Assembly: GCF_002995845.1 (NCBI RefSeq)
Contig: NZ_PVXP01000025.1
Coordinates: forward strand, 1 to 43,362
From: Clostridium luticellarii
GTDB taxonomy: Bacteria > Bacillota > Clostridia > Clostridiales > Clostridiaceae
Direction of reading: 5' to 3'
Length of the DNA: 43,362 nucleotides
Below, one piece after another: positions 1 to 7,760 of this stretch (positions are counted from its first letter, which is position 1; each line of letters opens with the position of its first letter). The notes below the pieces were generated by a model that made no database searches, was not told the origin of the DNA, and saw only the letters and a program-made list of their open reading frames with translations. The translations under genes and the position numbers were made by a program.

Positions 1-84
1 ATATATAATTATCAATTGTACCTGTTTTCTATATAATAAAATAAAGTATAATATGATCTAACTGATTATATAAGGAGTGATAAC

Positions 85-633
85 ATGGAAAGCATATGTG
101 TGTATTGTGGTTCAAGTTCAGGTATACGTAAAGAATACAGTGAAGGGGCACGATTACTTGGAAAGGAATTGGTTAGAAATAAAATACAGCTTGTATATGG
201 AGGTTCCAGTACAGGACTCATGGGTCAAATCTCAAATGAAGTTTTAAAAAGCGGAGGAAAAGTTACTGGAGTTATACCTAAATTACTTCTTTTAAACGAA
301 CCACCAAACCAAAATCTAACTAAACTCATCTATGTTAAAAATATGAGTGAAAGAAAAGAAAAAATGTCAGATCTTTCTGATGGATTCATTGCTCTTCCAG
401 GTGGACTCGGCACTTATGAGGAATTATTCGATACCATAAGCTGGGCCAGACTTAAAATTCATAAAAAACCTATAGGGTTGCTAAATATAGAACATTTTTT
501 TGATCCTCTTTTAAACATGCTTGAGAATTCATGTAAAGAGGGTTTTATAAGCAAGGCAAGTCTCAAATTTTTATTTATTTCAAGTGATCCACATAAATTG
601 ATAAATAATATAATAAATTACACACCTGACTAA
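85..633 (+). CDS. LOG family protein (TIGR00730), putative nucleoside-5'-monophosphate phosphoribohydrolase
   Basis: A 182-residue cytosolic protein of the LOG (lysine decarboxylase-like) family, which hydrolyses cytokinin riboside monophosphate or related AMP/purine nucleotides to base and ribose-5-phosphate. The N-terminus MESICVYCGSS matches the Rossmann-like opening of the family. The active-site motif PGGLGTYEE lies near residue 105, where the family expects PGGxGTxxE. The ATG is preceded by AAGGAGTG at good spacing. It is a lone gene ending in a bidirectional hairpin shared with spoIIP. The family assignment is secure; the physiological substrate in bacteria is not established. Confidence 0.9.
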   Translation: MESICVYCGSSSGIRKEYSEGARLLGKELVRNKIQLVYGGSSTGLMGQISNEVLKSGGKVTGVIPKLLLLNEPPNQNLTKLIYVKNMSERKEKMSDLSDGFIALPGGLGTYEELFDTISWARLKIHKKPIGLLNIEHFFDPLLNMLENSCKEGFISKASLKFLFISSDPHKLINNIINYTPD

Positions 634-638
634 ATACC

Positions 639-668
639 AAGGGAAAATTTAACAACAAATTTTCCCTT
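639..668. terminator. bidirectional rho-independent terminator
   Basis: A 12-bp perfect stem (AAGGGAAAATTT / AAATTTTCCCTT) with a 6-base loop lies between the convergent LOG gene and spoIIP. Confidence 0.8.
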
Positions 669-689
669 TATCTCTACTTAAGCTTTCAG

Positions 690-1760
690 CTATTTGATGA
701 TCTGCGCAATTATCCTTGCTATATATTTAGTAGAAGCTTTGGATTCATCCGTAGTGTTTATCTGTGACCCTATCTCCATAAGTATTGCACTGTTGCTCAT
801 ACCCTGGTTAAAATACCTGGTTCCATAATTATAATCAAGATTGATACCTCTTGAAAAACCAGGATATAATTTATCAGACAGGTTTACTATCTGATTTGCC
901 AGTTCCATATTTTTATCAAAATGAGGGTTTTTTTTGGTCATAACCAGCATAAATTTAGATACATTCTCTCCATTCAATTTTACTGTCACTGAATTTTTGT
1001 CTTCAGCATAATCCCTATGCATGTCTATTATAAGTTTGAAGTCACCATATTTTTTTAAATATTTATCCAATGTGACTGAAGATCTGGCATAACTTTGTGT
1101 ATATCCCTGCGCATCGTGAACGGTTGTGTCATTTATTGCGGAGATACCATATTTGTTGAGTTCGGTCACCAGCTGCTGACCTACAGCACATACATTTTTA
1201 GTATCATCAAAACTATTTGCATCTCCAGGTTTATAACTTTCCGTAGTATGGGTATGATAAATAAGTATATCAGGTTTTTCCGTGTTCATCTTTCTTTTCA
1301 GGCTTGGATCGTATACCTTGGTATCTCCTGATGAAGTATTCGAATTGTCTCCCCTGCTCAAGTTTCCACTATCATCATTTTTGGTTATCTGTTTATTGTC
1401 CAGCTTAAATTCACTCACACTGCTTCCTGAAACATCTTTTCCTAAAAAAGCTACTTCTTTTCCCAATATACCCAATGGATTTCTGGTATTTATATCAAAG
1501 GCTCCAAGCACCAGACTCTTCAGTGAAAAGCTATTTTCCGCCATGTCTTCTTCATCAAAACAGGTAGCTTTTACTGCAGGCATTGCATAATTTAATATCT
1601 GGACATAGAGCATATTTCCCCTTACATTATTGGCTGGATTGCTGCTGGCTTCAACCAAATAAGGCAATATGATTACAAACATCAGACTTACAATCAAATT
1701 GAGTATCTCAAACTTAGGTTTATCTTTCCTGCTGAATCTTTTATAATTCAATATATTCAC
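690..1760 (-). CDS. spoIIP: Stage II sporulation protein P (SpoIIP), cell-wall amidase/endopeptidase
   Basis: A 356-residue membrane-anchored peptidoglycan hydrolase. In spore formers SpoIIP works with SpoIID and SpoIIM in septal thinning and engulfment under sigma-E. There is an N-terminal transmembrane segment at about residues 18-38. The catalytic domain shows the zinc-ligand motifs ILIYHTHTTESY, IDMHRDY and MEIGSQ expected for PF07454. The start is a GTG; the nearest Shine-Dalgarno-like tract is about 22 bases upstream with a hairpin in between, which is unusual. The neighbour is a YibE/F gene rather than gpr, the common neighbour of spoIIP, so this may be a second copy; that is inference. 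Confidence 0.92.
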   Translation of the reverse strand: MNILNYKRFSRKDKPKFEILNLIVSLMFVIILPYLVEASSNPANNVRGNMLYVQILNYAMPAVKATCFDEEDMAENSFSLKSLVLGAFDINTRNPLGILGKEVAFLGKDVSGSSVSEFKLDNKQITKNDDSGNLSRGDNSNTSSGDTKVYDPSLKRKMNTEKPDILIYHTHTTESYKPGDANSFDDTKNVCAVGQQLVTELNKYGISAINDTTVHDAQGYTQSYARSSVTLDKYLKKYGDFKLIIDMHRDYAEDKNSVTVKLNGENVSKFMLVMTKKNPHFDKNMELANQIVNLSDKLYPGFSRGINLDYNYGTRYFNQGMSNSAILMEIGSQINTTDESKASTKYIARIIAQIIK

Positions 1761-1790
1761 TGTTTTAATAAAAAAACAGTTTCCCCCCTT
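1758..1790 (-). promoter_or_regulatory. spoIIP translation-start hairpin
   Basis: The arms AAAACAGT (over the GTG start) and ACTGTTTT pair perfectly, with a G-rich Shine-Dalgarno-like AAGGGGGG just upstream of the hairpin. The stem could hide the start codon or shorten the distance from ribosome site to start. Confidence 0.4.
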
Positions 1791-1808
1791 TCTAAATAAG
1801 CTTCACTG

Positions 1809-2939
1809 TTATCTGTTATCTAGAATCCAATATGCAAAAACAGTAATAGGGATAGTAAATATAAGCCCTATACTGCTTGCAAAAGTCTTTATTATATCCG
1901 AGGCAATCATATCCTGATTTATTATATCAATGAAGCTGCTCTTGCTGACCATATATCCCAGCACCAAAAATACGGTGCCGCTGATGTAGGCCAATATCAA
2001 AGTGGTGGTCATAGTTCCTATAGTATCCCTTCCTACACTCATTCCAGCTTTTATGATATTTCCATTTGAAATTCTCGGATTATTTTCTTTCAGCTCATTC
2101 ATAGTTGAAGCTATGGACATACTTACGTCCATTACTGCACCCAATGTACCTATGAGTATGGAACCAAACAAAATTCCTTTAAAATTCAAAGTACCCTTCA
2201 AAAGAGAATCCATAAGCAGCTGTGCATCTTCCGTTCCAACCCCTGAAACACTTGTAAGATTAATATAAATGTATGCTATAACACCTGCTATAATAACTCC
2301 ACTGCTTGTTCCCAAAATTGCCGCCGTAGTTTTTTTATTAAATCCGCTTACTATAATCAAGCTTATTATTGTTATAACAATACAGATAATTGTTGAAACA
2401 ATAATAGGATTATATCCCTGTAAAATCAGAGGTAAAAATACTTTTATAATTATTAAACAAGTTATTGTCAAAGTTATCAAAGATTTAAATCCTTTTATTC
2501 CACCTATTAAAATAATAGATGCTGCAAAAAATATAAGCAAATGAAGTAATTGATTCTGTCTGACCACCTGGTACACACTTGCTTCATTTATTTTTCCATT
2601 ATTATCTTCACTTATTGACAGAAATAATTCATCACCTGTCTTAAATTCTATATTATCCGGTTTAGACGGCTGAATAGTATGAGTGACATCAATTTTCTCA
2701 CCATCGTGCTTTCCTTCTGTAATCTCTATTTTCAATTTTTGCTGTTTTTCCATGATATTTTTATTTGCATCCGTATTATTTGAAGATATTATATTTATGA
2801 CTTTTCCCTTTACCATGCTTCCGCCATCAGTAACATCACTTTCACTTCCTTCTGCTTTTACCGAAATAGCACAAAATATAATAATTGGAATTACTAATAC
2901 TGCTATAAAAAGTAAAAAGCATTTACGTACCTTAACCAA
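1809..2939 (-). CDS. YibE/F-like membrane protein
   Basis: A 376-residue integral membrane protein of the YibE/F family, whose function is not established. It has an N-terminal signal/TM segment at about residues 5-27, an extracytoplasmic domain of about 100 residues, and at least six hydrophobic helices from about residue 128 to the end. Family-like glycine-rich segments such as GSILIGTLGAVMDVSMSIAS sit in the middle. I chose the TTG start because GAGGAG lies 9-10 bases upstream; the nearby ATG runs into a stop after four codons. It follows the same direction as spoIIP with a 48-base gap, so the two may be cotranscribed. Confidence 0.82.
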   Translation of the reverse strand: MVKVRKCFLLFIAVLVIPIIIFCAISVKAEGSESDVTDGGSMVKGKVINIISSNNTDANKNIMEKQQKLKIEITEGKHDGEKIDVTHTIQPSKPDNIEFKTGDELFLSISEDNNGKINEASVYQVVRQNQLLHLLIFFAASIILIGGIKGFKSLITLTITCLIIIKVFLPLILQGYNPIIVSTIICIVITIISLIIVSGFNKKTTAAILGTSSGVIIAGVIAYIYINLTSVSGVGTEDAQLLMDSLLKGTLNFKGILFGSILIGTLGAVMDVSMSIASTMNELKENNPRISNGNIIKAGMSVGRDTIGTMTTTLILAYISGTVFLVLGYMVSKSSFIDIINQDMIASDIIKTFASSIGLIFTIPITVFAYWILDNR

Positions 2940-3034
2940 ACTTCATCACTCCTCAATTTAATGTTTATTAAATAATATTCAAGTATTTTAAAAATATAAC
3001 AGCTATGGGCATTGAAGTCTTTAATAAAATTTTG

Positions 3035-3075
3035 CACATACCCATTGACACATACCCATATATAGGGTATATAAT
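3035..3075 (+). promoter_or_regulatory. Promoter with metal-sensor-like dyad (MerR- or CsoR-type)
   Basis: TTGACA at 3045-3050 and TATAAT at 3070-3075 are separated by an over-long 19 bases. The dyad ATACCC-N7-GGGTAT (3052-3070) is centred in that spacer. A second direct copy of ACATACCC lies at 3035-3042. A long spacer with a central dyad is the hallmark of MerR-family activated promoters; the ATACCC/GGGTAT half-sites also resemble CsoR-family operators. The regulator is not encoded nearby. Confidence 0.55.
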
Positions 3076-3113
3076 TTAACTATATTTTTACAATTTGGGA
3101 GTTTAAAAAGAAA

Positions 3114-4172
3114 ATGATAAATGATAAAAAACTAATAAAGTCTACCTTCATAAGTGATGGTAAAGTGATTTTGATGCTGGTATCAGCTGTTTTTTTACTG
3201 TTCTCGCTTAATTTATTAAGAAATATATCCCTGCCCAAAATCAACACCGATATGTTGAATAATTTCTATTTGATCTTTACAAGCATCGTACTGGAAGGAT
3301 TTCCCTTTATAATTATAGGTTCATTGATCTCATCCTTCATTCAACTTTTTATTTCAGAAGAAAAGATAATAAGATACATACCTAAAAATAAGATTAAGGG
3401 ATTGATATTTTCATCACTGCTTGGCCTGGTTTTCCCATTATGTGATTGTGCCACAATTCCAGTGGCAAAAAATCTAATAAAAAAAGGTATTCCCAAGGGA
3501 ATGGCCATAACTTTCATGCTTTCCGTACCCATAGTGAATCCTATTGTAATTATTTCTACATTTTATGCCTTTAGAGGAAAAACTTATATTGTGATTTCAA
3601 GATTGGTGTTTGGAATTATAGCTGCCATTGTCATAGGATATTTAGTGGATTTATTTTCTAAAGAAAATATTTTAAAGTCCAGTAATAAATTGGATAATGG
3701 ACATGTCTGCCATGAACACTGCCATAACAGCTGCGAGCCAAAAAATTTAAGTAATATAATTTATCATACAAGCTCTGAAGTATATGATATAGGCAGGCTG
3801 TTTATCATAGGCGCACTTACATCCGCATTTTTCCAAACATATATCCCGGAAAAATACATACTTTCTATTGGACAAGGTAAGGTATATTCTATACTAATCA
3901 TGTTTGTTTTAGCTTACATACTAAGTATCTGTTCTCAAACGGATGCCTTTATAGGAAGATCTTTTCTCGGGCAATTCACCGCAGGATCGGTAATTGGATT
4001 TTTGATATTGGGGCCAATGATTGATATAAAAAATACCTTGATGATGGTTGGAACATTTACCAGGAGATTTTCAATCCTTCTTATTTTCTTCATATTTATC
4101 ATATGTTTTGCTCTATCGTTCCTGGCAGAATATATAATTCCATTTAGCTTAAAACTTGTTGGAGGCATATAA
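3114..4172 (+). CDS. YraQ/DUF318 family permease
   Basis: A 352-residue membrane permease of the family that includes YraQ and ArsP. Members export or move small inorganic or organometal species, but most substrates are unknown. The conserved intramembrane motif PLCDCATIP at about residues 105-115 corresponds to the family PLCxCxxxP signature. About eight hydrophobic helices are visible. A loop at about residues 197-212 is rich in Cys and His (VCHEHCHNSCEP), suggesting metal binding. The ATG is preceded by a modest GGGAG. It is followed after 2 bases by the DUF1980 gene, its usual partner. The metal-sensor-like promoter supports a metal-related role (inference). Confidence 0.85.
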   Translation: MINDKKLIKSTFISDGKVILMLVSAVFLLFSLNLLRNISLPKINTDMLNNFYLIFTSIVLEGFPFIIIGSLISSFIQLFISEEKIIRYIPKNKIKGLIFSSLLGLVFPLCDCATIPVAKNLIKKGIPKGMAITFMLSVPIVNPIVIISTFYAFRGKTYIVISRLVFGIIAAIVIGYLVDLFSKENILKSSNKLDNGHVCHEHCHNSCEPKNLSNIIYHTSSEVYDIGRLFIIGALTSAFFQTYIPEKYILSIGQGKVYSILIMFVLAYILSICSQTDAFIGRSFLGQFTAGSVIGFLILGPMIDIKNTLMMVGTFTRRFSILLIFFIFIICFALSFLAEYIIPFSLKLVGGI

Positions 4173-4174
4173 AA

Positions 4175-4933
4175 ATGACAAATAAAAAATCCAGCCTAAA
4201 TATCAACATAGGAGAACTCACCTGGTTTATAATTCTTATTGCAATTTCACTTTATTTTTTTACACTGGTTTATACCGGGAATATAAAGATATTTATACAT
4301 CCAGCTATGATAAAGTATACAATTTTTGCTTCGGTTTTCCTGCTGATTCTAAGTATTTTTCAGCTTCCTAAAATATTCAAAAATAAATATGACAAACCCA
4401 GGCCAGGTTATATAATATTTGCCATACCTATTATCATAGGTATACTGGCCAATCCTCTTGAATTAAATCAAAATGCGTCAAACTCCAAGAATATCACTTT
4501 AGTTCAGAACTCAGATATGCTTAAAGATACTTCCAGCATAAATAAATCCGGCCCAATTGTCTTCAATGATAACAATTATCTAAATATGATGAATGAAATA
4601 AATGATACTCCAAATAAGTTCAAAAATCGGCAGATAGTACTAAAGGGATTCATTTACAGAGATTCTTCTCTAGACAAAAATCAATTTGTAATTGCAAGAG
4701 AACTTATGACCTGCTGTGCAGCTGATACACAGATAATAGGATTTCTATGCAGTTATAACGGCCCTGCCATTGATGCAGACACCTGGATACAGGTGACAGG
4801 CACACTCAGTACTACAAATTACATTGATGCAAATTCAAAACAGAAATCCCTGCTTCCTTTGTTGGAGATCAAAAATATCAGTAAAATACCCCTACCCAAA
4901 TCAAAATATATCTATTTCAATTACAAGCAATAA
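4175..4933 (+). CDS. TIGR03943/DUF1980 family protein, permease partner
   Basis: A 252-residue membrane-anchored protein of the TIGR03943 (YcgQ-like) family, normally encoded directly after a YraQ-type permease. Three hydrophobic segments occupy the N-terminal 100 residues (about 15-33, 44-62 and 76-92), followed by a soluble domain of about 130 residues. That domain carries the family motif LMTCCAADTQIIGFLC near residues 168-183, with a Cys-Cys pair and a further Cys. Translation is coupled to the permease by a 2-base gap. The biochemical role is unknown; the Cys residues and the gene pairing suggest it works with the permease on a metal or thiol-reactive substrate. Confidence 0.83.
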   Translation: MTNKKSSLNINIGELTWFIILIAISLYFFTLVYTGNIKIFIHPAMIKYTIFASVFLLILSIFQLPKIFKNKYDKPRPGYIIFAIPIIIGILANPLELNQNASNSKNITLVQNSDMLKDTSSINKSGPIVFNDNNYLNMMNEINDTPNKFKNRQIVLKGFIYRDSSLDKNQFVIARELMTCCAADTQIIGFLCSYNGPAIDADTWIQVTGTLSTTNYIDANSKQKSLLPLLEIKNISKIPLPKSKYIYFNYKQ

Positions 4934-5000
4934 TTAAACTAAAACCAACTTCAGATATTTCTAATTTATTTTTATTCTATAAAATTTTTCCTATTATTTC

Positions 5001-5076
5001 TTGACAATAATATAATATTCCATTATAGTATATATGTAAATGCGCATGGATTGCATTTACATATATTTAAGGAGGT
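5001..5076 (+). promoter_or_regulatory. Promoter and operator-like dyad of the metal-binding lipoprotein gene
   Basis: TTGACA (5001-5006), a 17-base spacer and TATAGT (5024-5029) form a good sigma-A promoter. Directly downstream, ATATATGTAAATGC (5030-5043) and GCATTTACATATAT (5053-5066) make a perfect 14-bp inverted repeat with a 9-base spacer, covering the expected transcription start. AAGGAGGT follows at 5069-5076. The dyad position fits repression by a metalloregulator (Zur/Fur/MntR-like); which one is not clear from the sequence. Confidence 0.65.
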
Positions 5077-5082
5077 CTTGAA

Positions 5083-6006
5083 ATGTTTAAAAAAAATAAG
5101 TTATTCATATTAGCTGCTATTGTCAGCAGTATTATGTTTATTTTTTCAGGATGTAATAGCTCAAGTGGGACAACCACAGACAATAAAAGCAAATCAAAAC
5201 CAAAAGTAGTGGTATCCTTCAATGCCATGAGAGAATTTGCTTCAGCTATTGGAAAAGACAAGATAGATATTACAACCATAATTCCAAACGGTACAGAACC
5301 TCATGATTTTGAACCAACTGCAAAGGATCTCAAAACTTTAAGCAGCGCCGACGTATTCGTATACAGCGGACTTGGAATGGAATCATGGAAGGATAAAGTC
5401 ATAAATTCGGCAAATAATAAAAATTTAATTGCAGTTGATGCCTCAAAAGGTATAACTCCAATTAAAAATACAGATGCAGATGAAATAAAAGAACACGGTC
5501 AATATGATCCCCATGCATGGATAAGTTTAAAAAATGCTGAAATCCAATCAAAGAATATAAAAGATGCTTTAGTTAAAGCTGATCCTTCAAATAAAGAATT
5601 TTACGAAAAAAACTACAAGAGCTTTTCCAAGCAGCTGGATGATCTCTACAATGAATACAATACAAAATTTTCAGCTGTCACAAATAAAAGCTTTGTAACT
5701 GGTCATGCTGCTTTTGCATATCTGTGCAGAGATTTTGGATTGAAGCAAAACAGTGTGGAAGGTGTATTTGCTGAAGGAGAGCCTTCTCCTCAAAAGCTGG
5801 CAGAGCTCGTAAACTACTGCAAGGAGAACAATATAAAAACAATATTTGTAGAAGACATGGTAAGTCCTAAGGTTTCCAATACCCTGGCCAAGGAAGTGGG
5901 AGCAAAAGTGGAAAAAATATACACAATCGAGAGTAAAGAGGACAACAAAAATTATATTCAAAGCATGAAATCCAATTTGGAAATGATCTACAATAGCCTG
6001 AAATGA
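5083..6006 (+). CDS. Zinc/manganese ABC transporter substrate-binding lipoprotein (ZnuA/AdcA-like)
   Basis: A 307-residue cluster A-I (TroA/ZnuA) binding protein that captures Zn2+ or Mn2+ outside the membrane. The N-terminal lipobox FSGC gives a lipid anchor at about residue 24. Candidate ligands are the His in GTEPHDFEP, the His in YDPHAW, the His in TGHAAFAY and an acidic residue in FVEDMVSP, matching the family pattern of three His plus an acid. There is no His-rich loop. No matching permease or ATPase gene is adjacent, so it is an orphan receptor that must use a transporter encoded elsewhere. The strong promoter dyad suggests metal-responsive control. Confidence 0.9.
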   Translation: MFKKNKLFILAAIVSSIMFIFSGCNSSSGTTTDNKSKSKPKVVVSFNAMREFASAIGKDKIDITTIIPNGTEPHDFEPTAKDLKTLSSADVFVYSGLGMESWKDKVINSANNKNLIAVDASKGITPIKNTDADEIKEHGQYDPHAWISLKNAEIQSKNIKDALVKADPSNKEFYEKNYKSFSKQLDDLYNEYNTKFSAVTNKSFVTGHAAFAYLCRDFGLKQNSVEGVFAEGEPSPQKLAELVNYCKENNIKTIFVEDMVSPKVSNTLAKEVGAKVEKIYTIESKEDNKNYIQSMKSNLEMIYNSLK

Positions 6007-6080
6007 CATTTTATCTGAATATTATGCTATAATACAGTAAACAGATTTTAAATAAGTATGAACAGGAAGTGATCATTCGG

Positions 6081-6566
6081 GTGATAAGCTTAATTGCAGC
6101 TGTTAATAAAAATTGTGTAATAGGAAAAAACAACAAATTGATATGGCACATACCAGAAGATCTAAAAAGATTTAAAAAAATAACTTTAGGCAAAACCATT
6201 ATAATGGGAAGAAAAACCTTTGAATCACTTCCCAAAATACTGCCAGATAGGAAACACATTGTAATAACCAAAAATAAAAATTATTTAATTTCAGACAACA
6301 GTGTTACAATTGTACATAACATCAAGGACATTTTAAAATACAAAAATTATCCTGAAGAAGTATTTATAATAGGCGGAGAAAAAATCTACAGTCAGATGCT
6401 GCCCTGCTGCAGCAGATTGTATTTAACTGAAATAATGTCTTTTGAAGATGGAGATGCACATTTTCCTGAATTCAATAGAGAAGATTATACAATGCTTGAA
6501 TATGAAAAGCATTATGATAAAAATATTGAATACAATTTTTTAACCTTTGAAAAAAAGTTTCAGTAA
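6081..6566 (+). CDS. folA: Dihydrofolate reductase
   Basis: A 161-residue enzyme that reduces dihydrofolate to tetrahydrofolate with NADPH. The start MISLIAAVNKNCVIG, the motif LIWHIPEDLKRFK, the cofactor loop IIMGRKTFESLP and the segment VFIIGGEKIYSQ are all standard for the family, and the length is typical. I prefer the GTG at 6081: AGGAAGTGA lies 8-9 bases upstream, and the protein then begins like other DHFRs. A GTG at 6069 is in frame, but its Shine-Dalgarno would be too close. The gene is 74 bases after the metal-binding lipoprotein gene and ends at a terminator. Confidence 0.95.
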   Translation: MISLIAAVNKNCVIGKNNKLIWHIPEDLKRFKKITLGKTIIMGRKTFESLPKILPDRKHIVITKNKNYLISDNSVTIVHNIKDILKYKNYPEEVFIIGGEKIYSQMLPCCSRLYLTEIMSFEDGDAHFPEFNREDYTMLEYEKHYDKNIEYNFLTFEKKFQ

Positions 6567-6610
6567 AATGCTTCTTCAAAATTAATTAACATTTTTATAA
6601 GAAATTTCTT

Positions 6611-6646
6611 AACAAATCTTAATGTAATATTAAGGTTTGTTTTTTA
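6611..6646 (+). terminator. Rho-independent terminator after folA
   Basis: The stem AACAAATCTTAAT / ATTAAGGTTTGTT (13 bp with one G-U) has a 5-base loop and is followed by a T-rich tail. Confidence 0.8.
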
Positions 6647-6697
6647 TTATAAATCTATACTAAAAAAGAATAATTAAAATTTTGCAGGTGATATAAT

Positions 6698-7759
6698 TTG
6701 TTTCAAAGCACAGCAGGTATTTTTATAACAATCAATGTATTTATAGTAGTGATTATTTATGCACTAACAGTTCACACTAAAAAAACTTCTATAGTAAAAA
6801 ACAGTTATGTTCTGGGAACCATAGTGCATATACAGATATTTGGAAACAGATCCAAGCAATTAGCAGAAAAAGCATTGGAAAAACTCATGGATATTGATGA
6901 CAAAATGTCTGTATTCAAGGACTACAGTGAAATATCAAAAATAAATAGAAATGCCGGATTATCTCCCCAGGTCATCAGCAGCGATACCTATTTTGTAATA
7001 AAAAAAGCTGTAGAATATGCCGAGCTGTTAGGCGGATCTTTTGATCCCACTATAGGTCCTTTAACATCTCTATGGAATATAGGTACTGAACATGAAAGAA
7101 TTCCTCAAAAAGATGAAATAGATAAAAAATTAAGTCTGGTCAACTATAAGGACATAATTTTAGATGAAGGTACCAGATCCATCAAGTTGAAATATAAAAA
7201 TCAGTCAATCGATGTGGGAGGTATAGCCAAGGGATTTGCAGCAGATACAGTTAAAGGCCTGTTGTCCAAACATCACGTTAAAAGTGCCTTAATCGATCTG
7301 GGCGGAAATATTTTTGCCCTGGGCCGCAAATGCAGCGGTGATTTATGGAGTATAGGCATTCAAAACCCATTTAAACACCGTGGAGAATATATTGGTATAG
7401 TAAATGTTAAAGACAAGTCCCTAGTTACATCAGGCAATTACCAAAGATATTTTATGAATAGCGGCAAAAAATTCCATCACATACTGGATCCTAAAACAGG
7501 ATATCCTTCAGAGAGCAGCATTGTAAGTGCTAGTATTATATCCGATAATTCCATTGACGGCGACGGATTATCCACAGGCATCTATATTATGGATGTACAT
7601 AAATCCATGGATTTAATAGAATCTCTGCCGGGCATAGATGCAATATTGATTACCAATGCAAAAAAAGTGTATATTACATCAGGTATTGTTGAAAATTTCA
7701 AGCTGACTGACAACGAATTTAAATATATCAAAAATTATGAGCAGGAAAGGATCTGTTAA
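6698..7759 (+). CDS. apbE: FAD:protein FMN transferase (ApbE)
   Basis: A 353-residue enzyme that attaches FMN from FAD, by a phosphoester bond, to Thr/Ser of target proteins outside the cytoplasm. An N-terminal hydrophobic segment (about residues 7-25) without a lipobox anchors it to the membrane. Family motifs are GGSFDPTIGPLTSLW, DVGGIAKGFAAD, LIDLGGNIFALG, HHILDPKTGYPS and a DGDGLSTG segment in the Mg2+/FAD-binding region. The start is a TTG preceded by AGGTGAT. The next gene starts one base after this stop and encodes a protein with the ApbE target motif, so the two very likely form enzyme and substrate. Confidence 0.95.
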   Translation: MFQSTAGIFITINVFIVVIIYALTVHTKKTSIVKNSYVLGTIVHIQIFGNRSKQLAEKALEKLMDIDDKMSVFKDYSEISKINRNAGLSPQVISSDTYFVIKKAVEYAELLGGSFDPTIGPLTSLWNIGTEHERIPQKDEIDKKLSLVNYKDIILDEGTRSIKLKYKNQSIDVGGIAKGFAADTVKGLLSKHHVKSALIDLGGNIFALGRKCSGDLWSIGIQNPFKHRGEYIGIVNVKDKSLVTSGNYQRYFMNSGKKFHHILDPKTGYPSESSIVSASIISDNSIDGDGLSTGIYIMDVHKSMDLIESLPGIDAILITNAKKVYITSGIVENFKLTDNEFKYIKNYEQERIC

Positions 7760-7760
7760 T

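Noticed and set aside
6069-6080. Upstream GTG start of dihydrofolate reductase
   Set aside because: The ribosome site would lie directly against the codon, and the shorter form matches the family N-terminus.
7737-7760. Upstream ATG of the Fe-S/FMN membrane protein, overlapping apbE
   Set aside because: No ribosome site precedes it, whereas AAAGGATC precedes ATG 7761.
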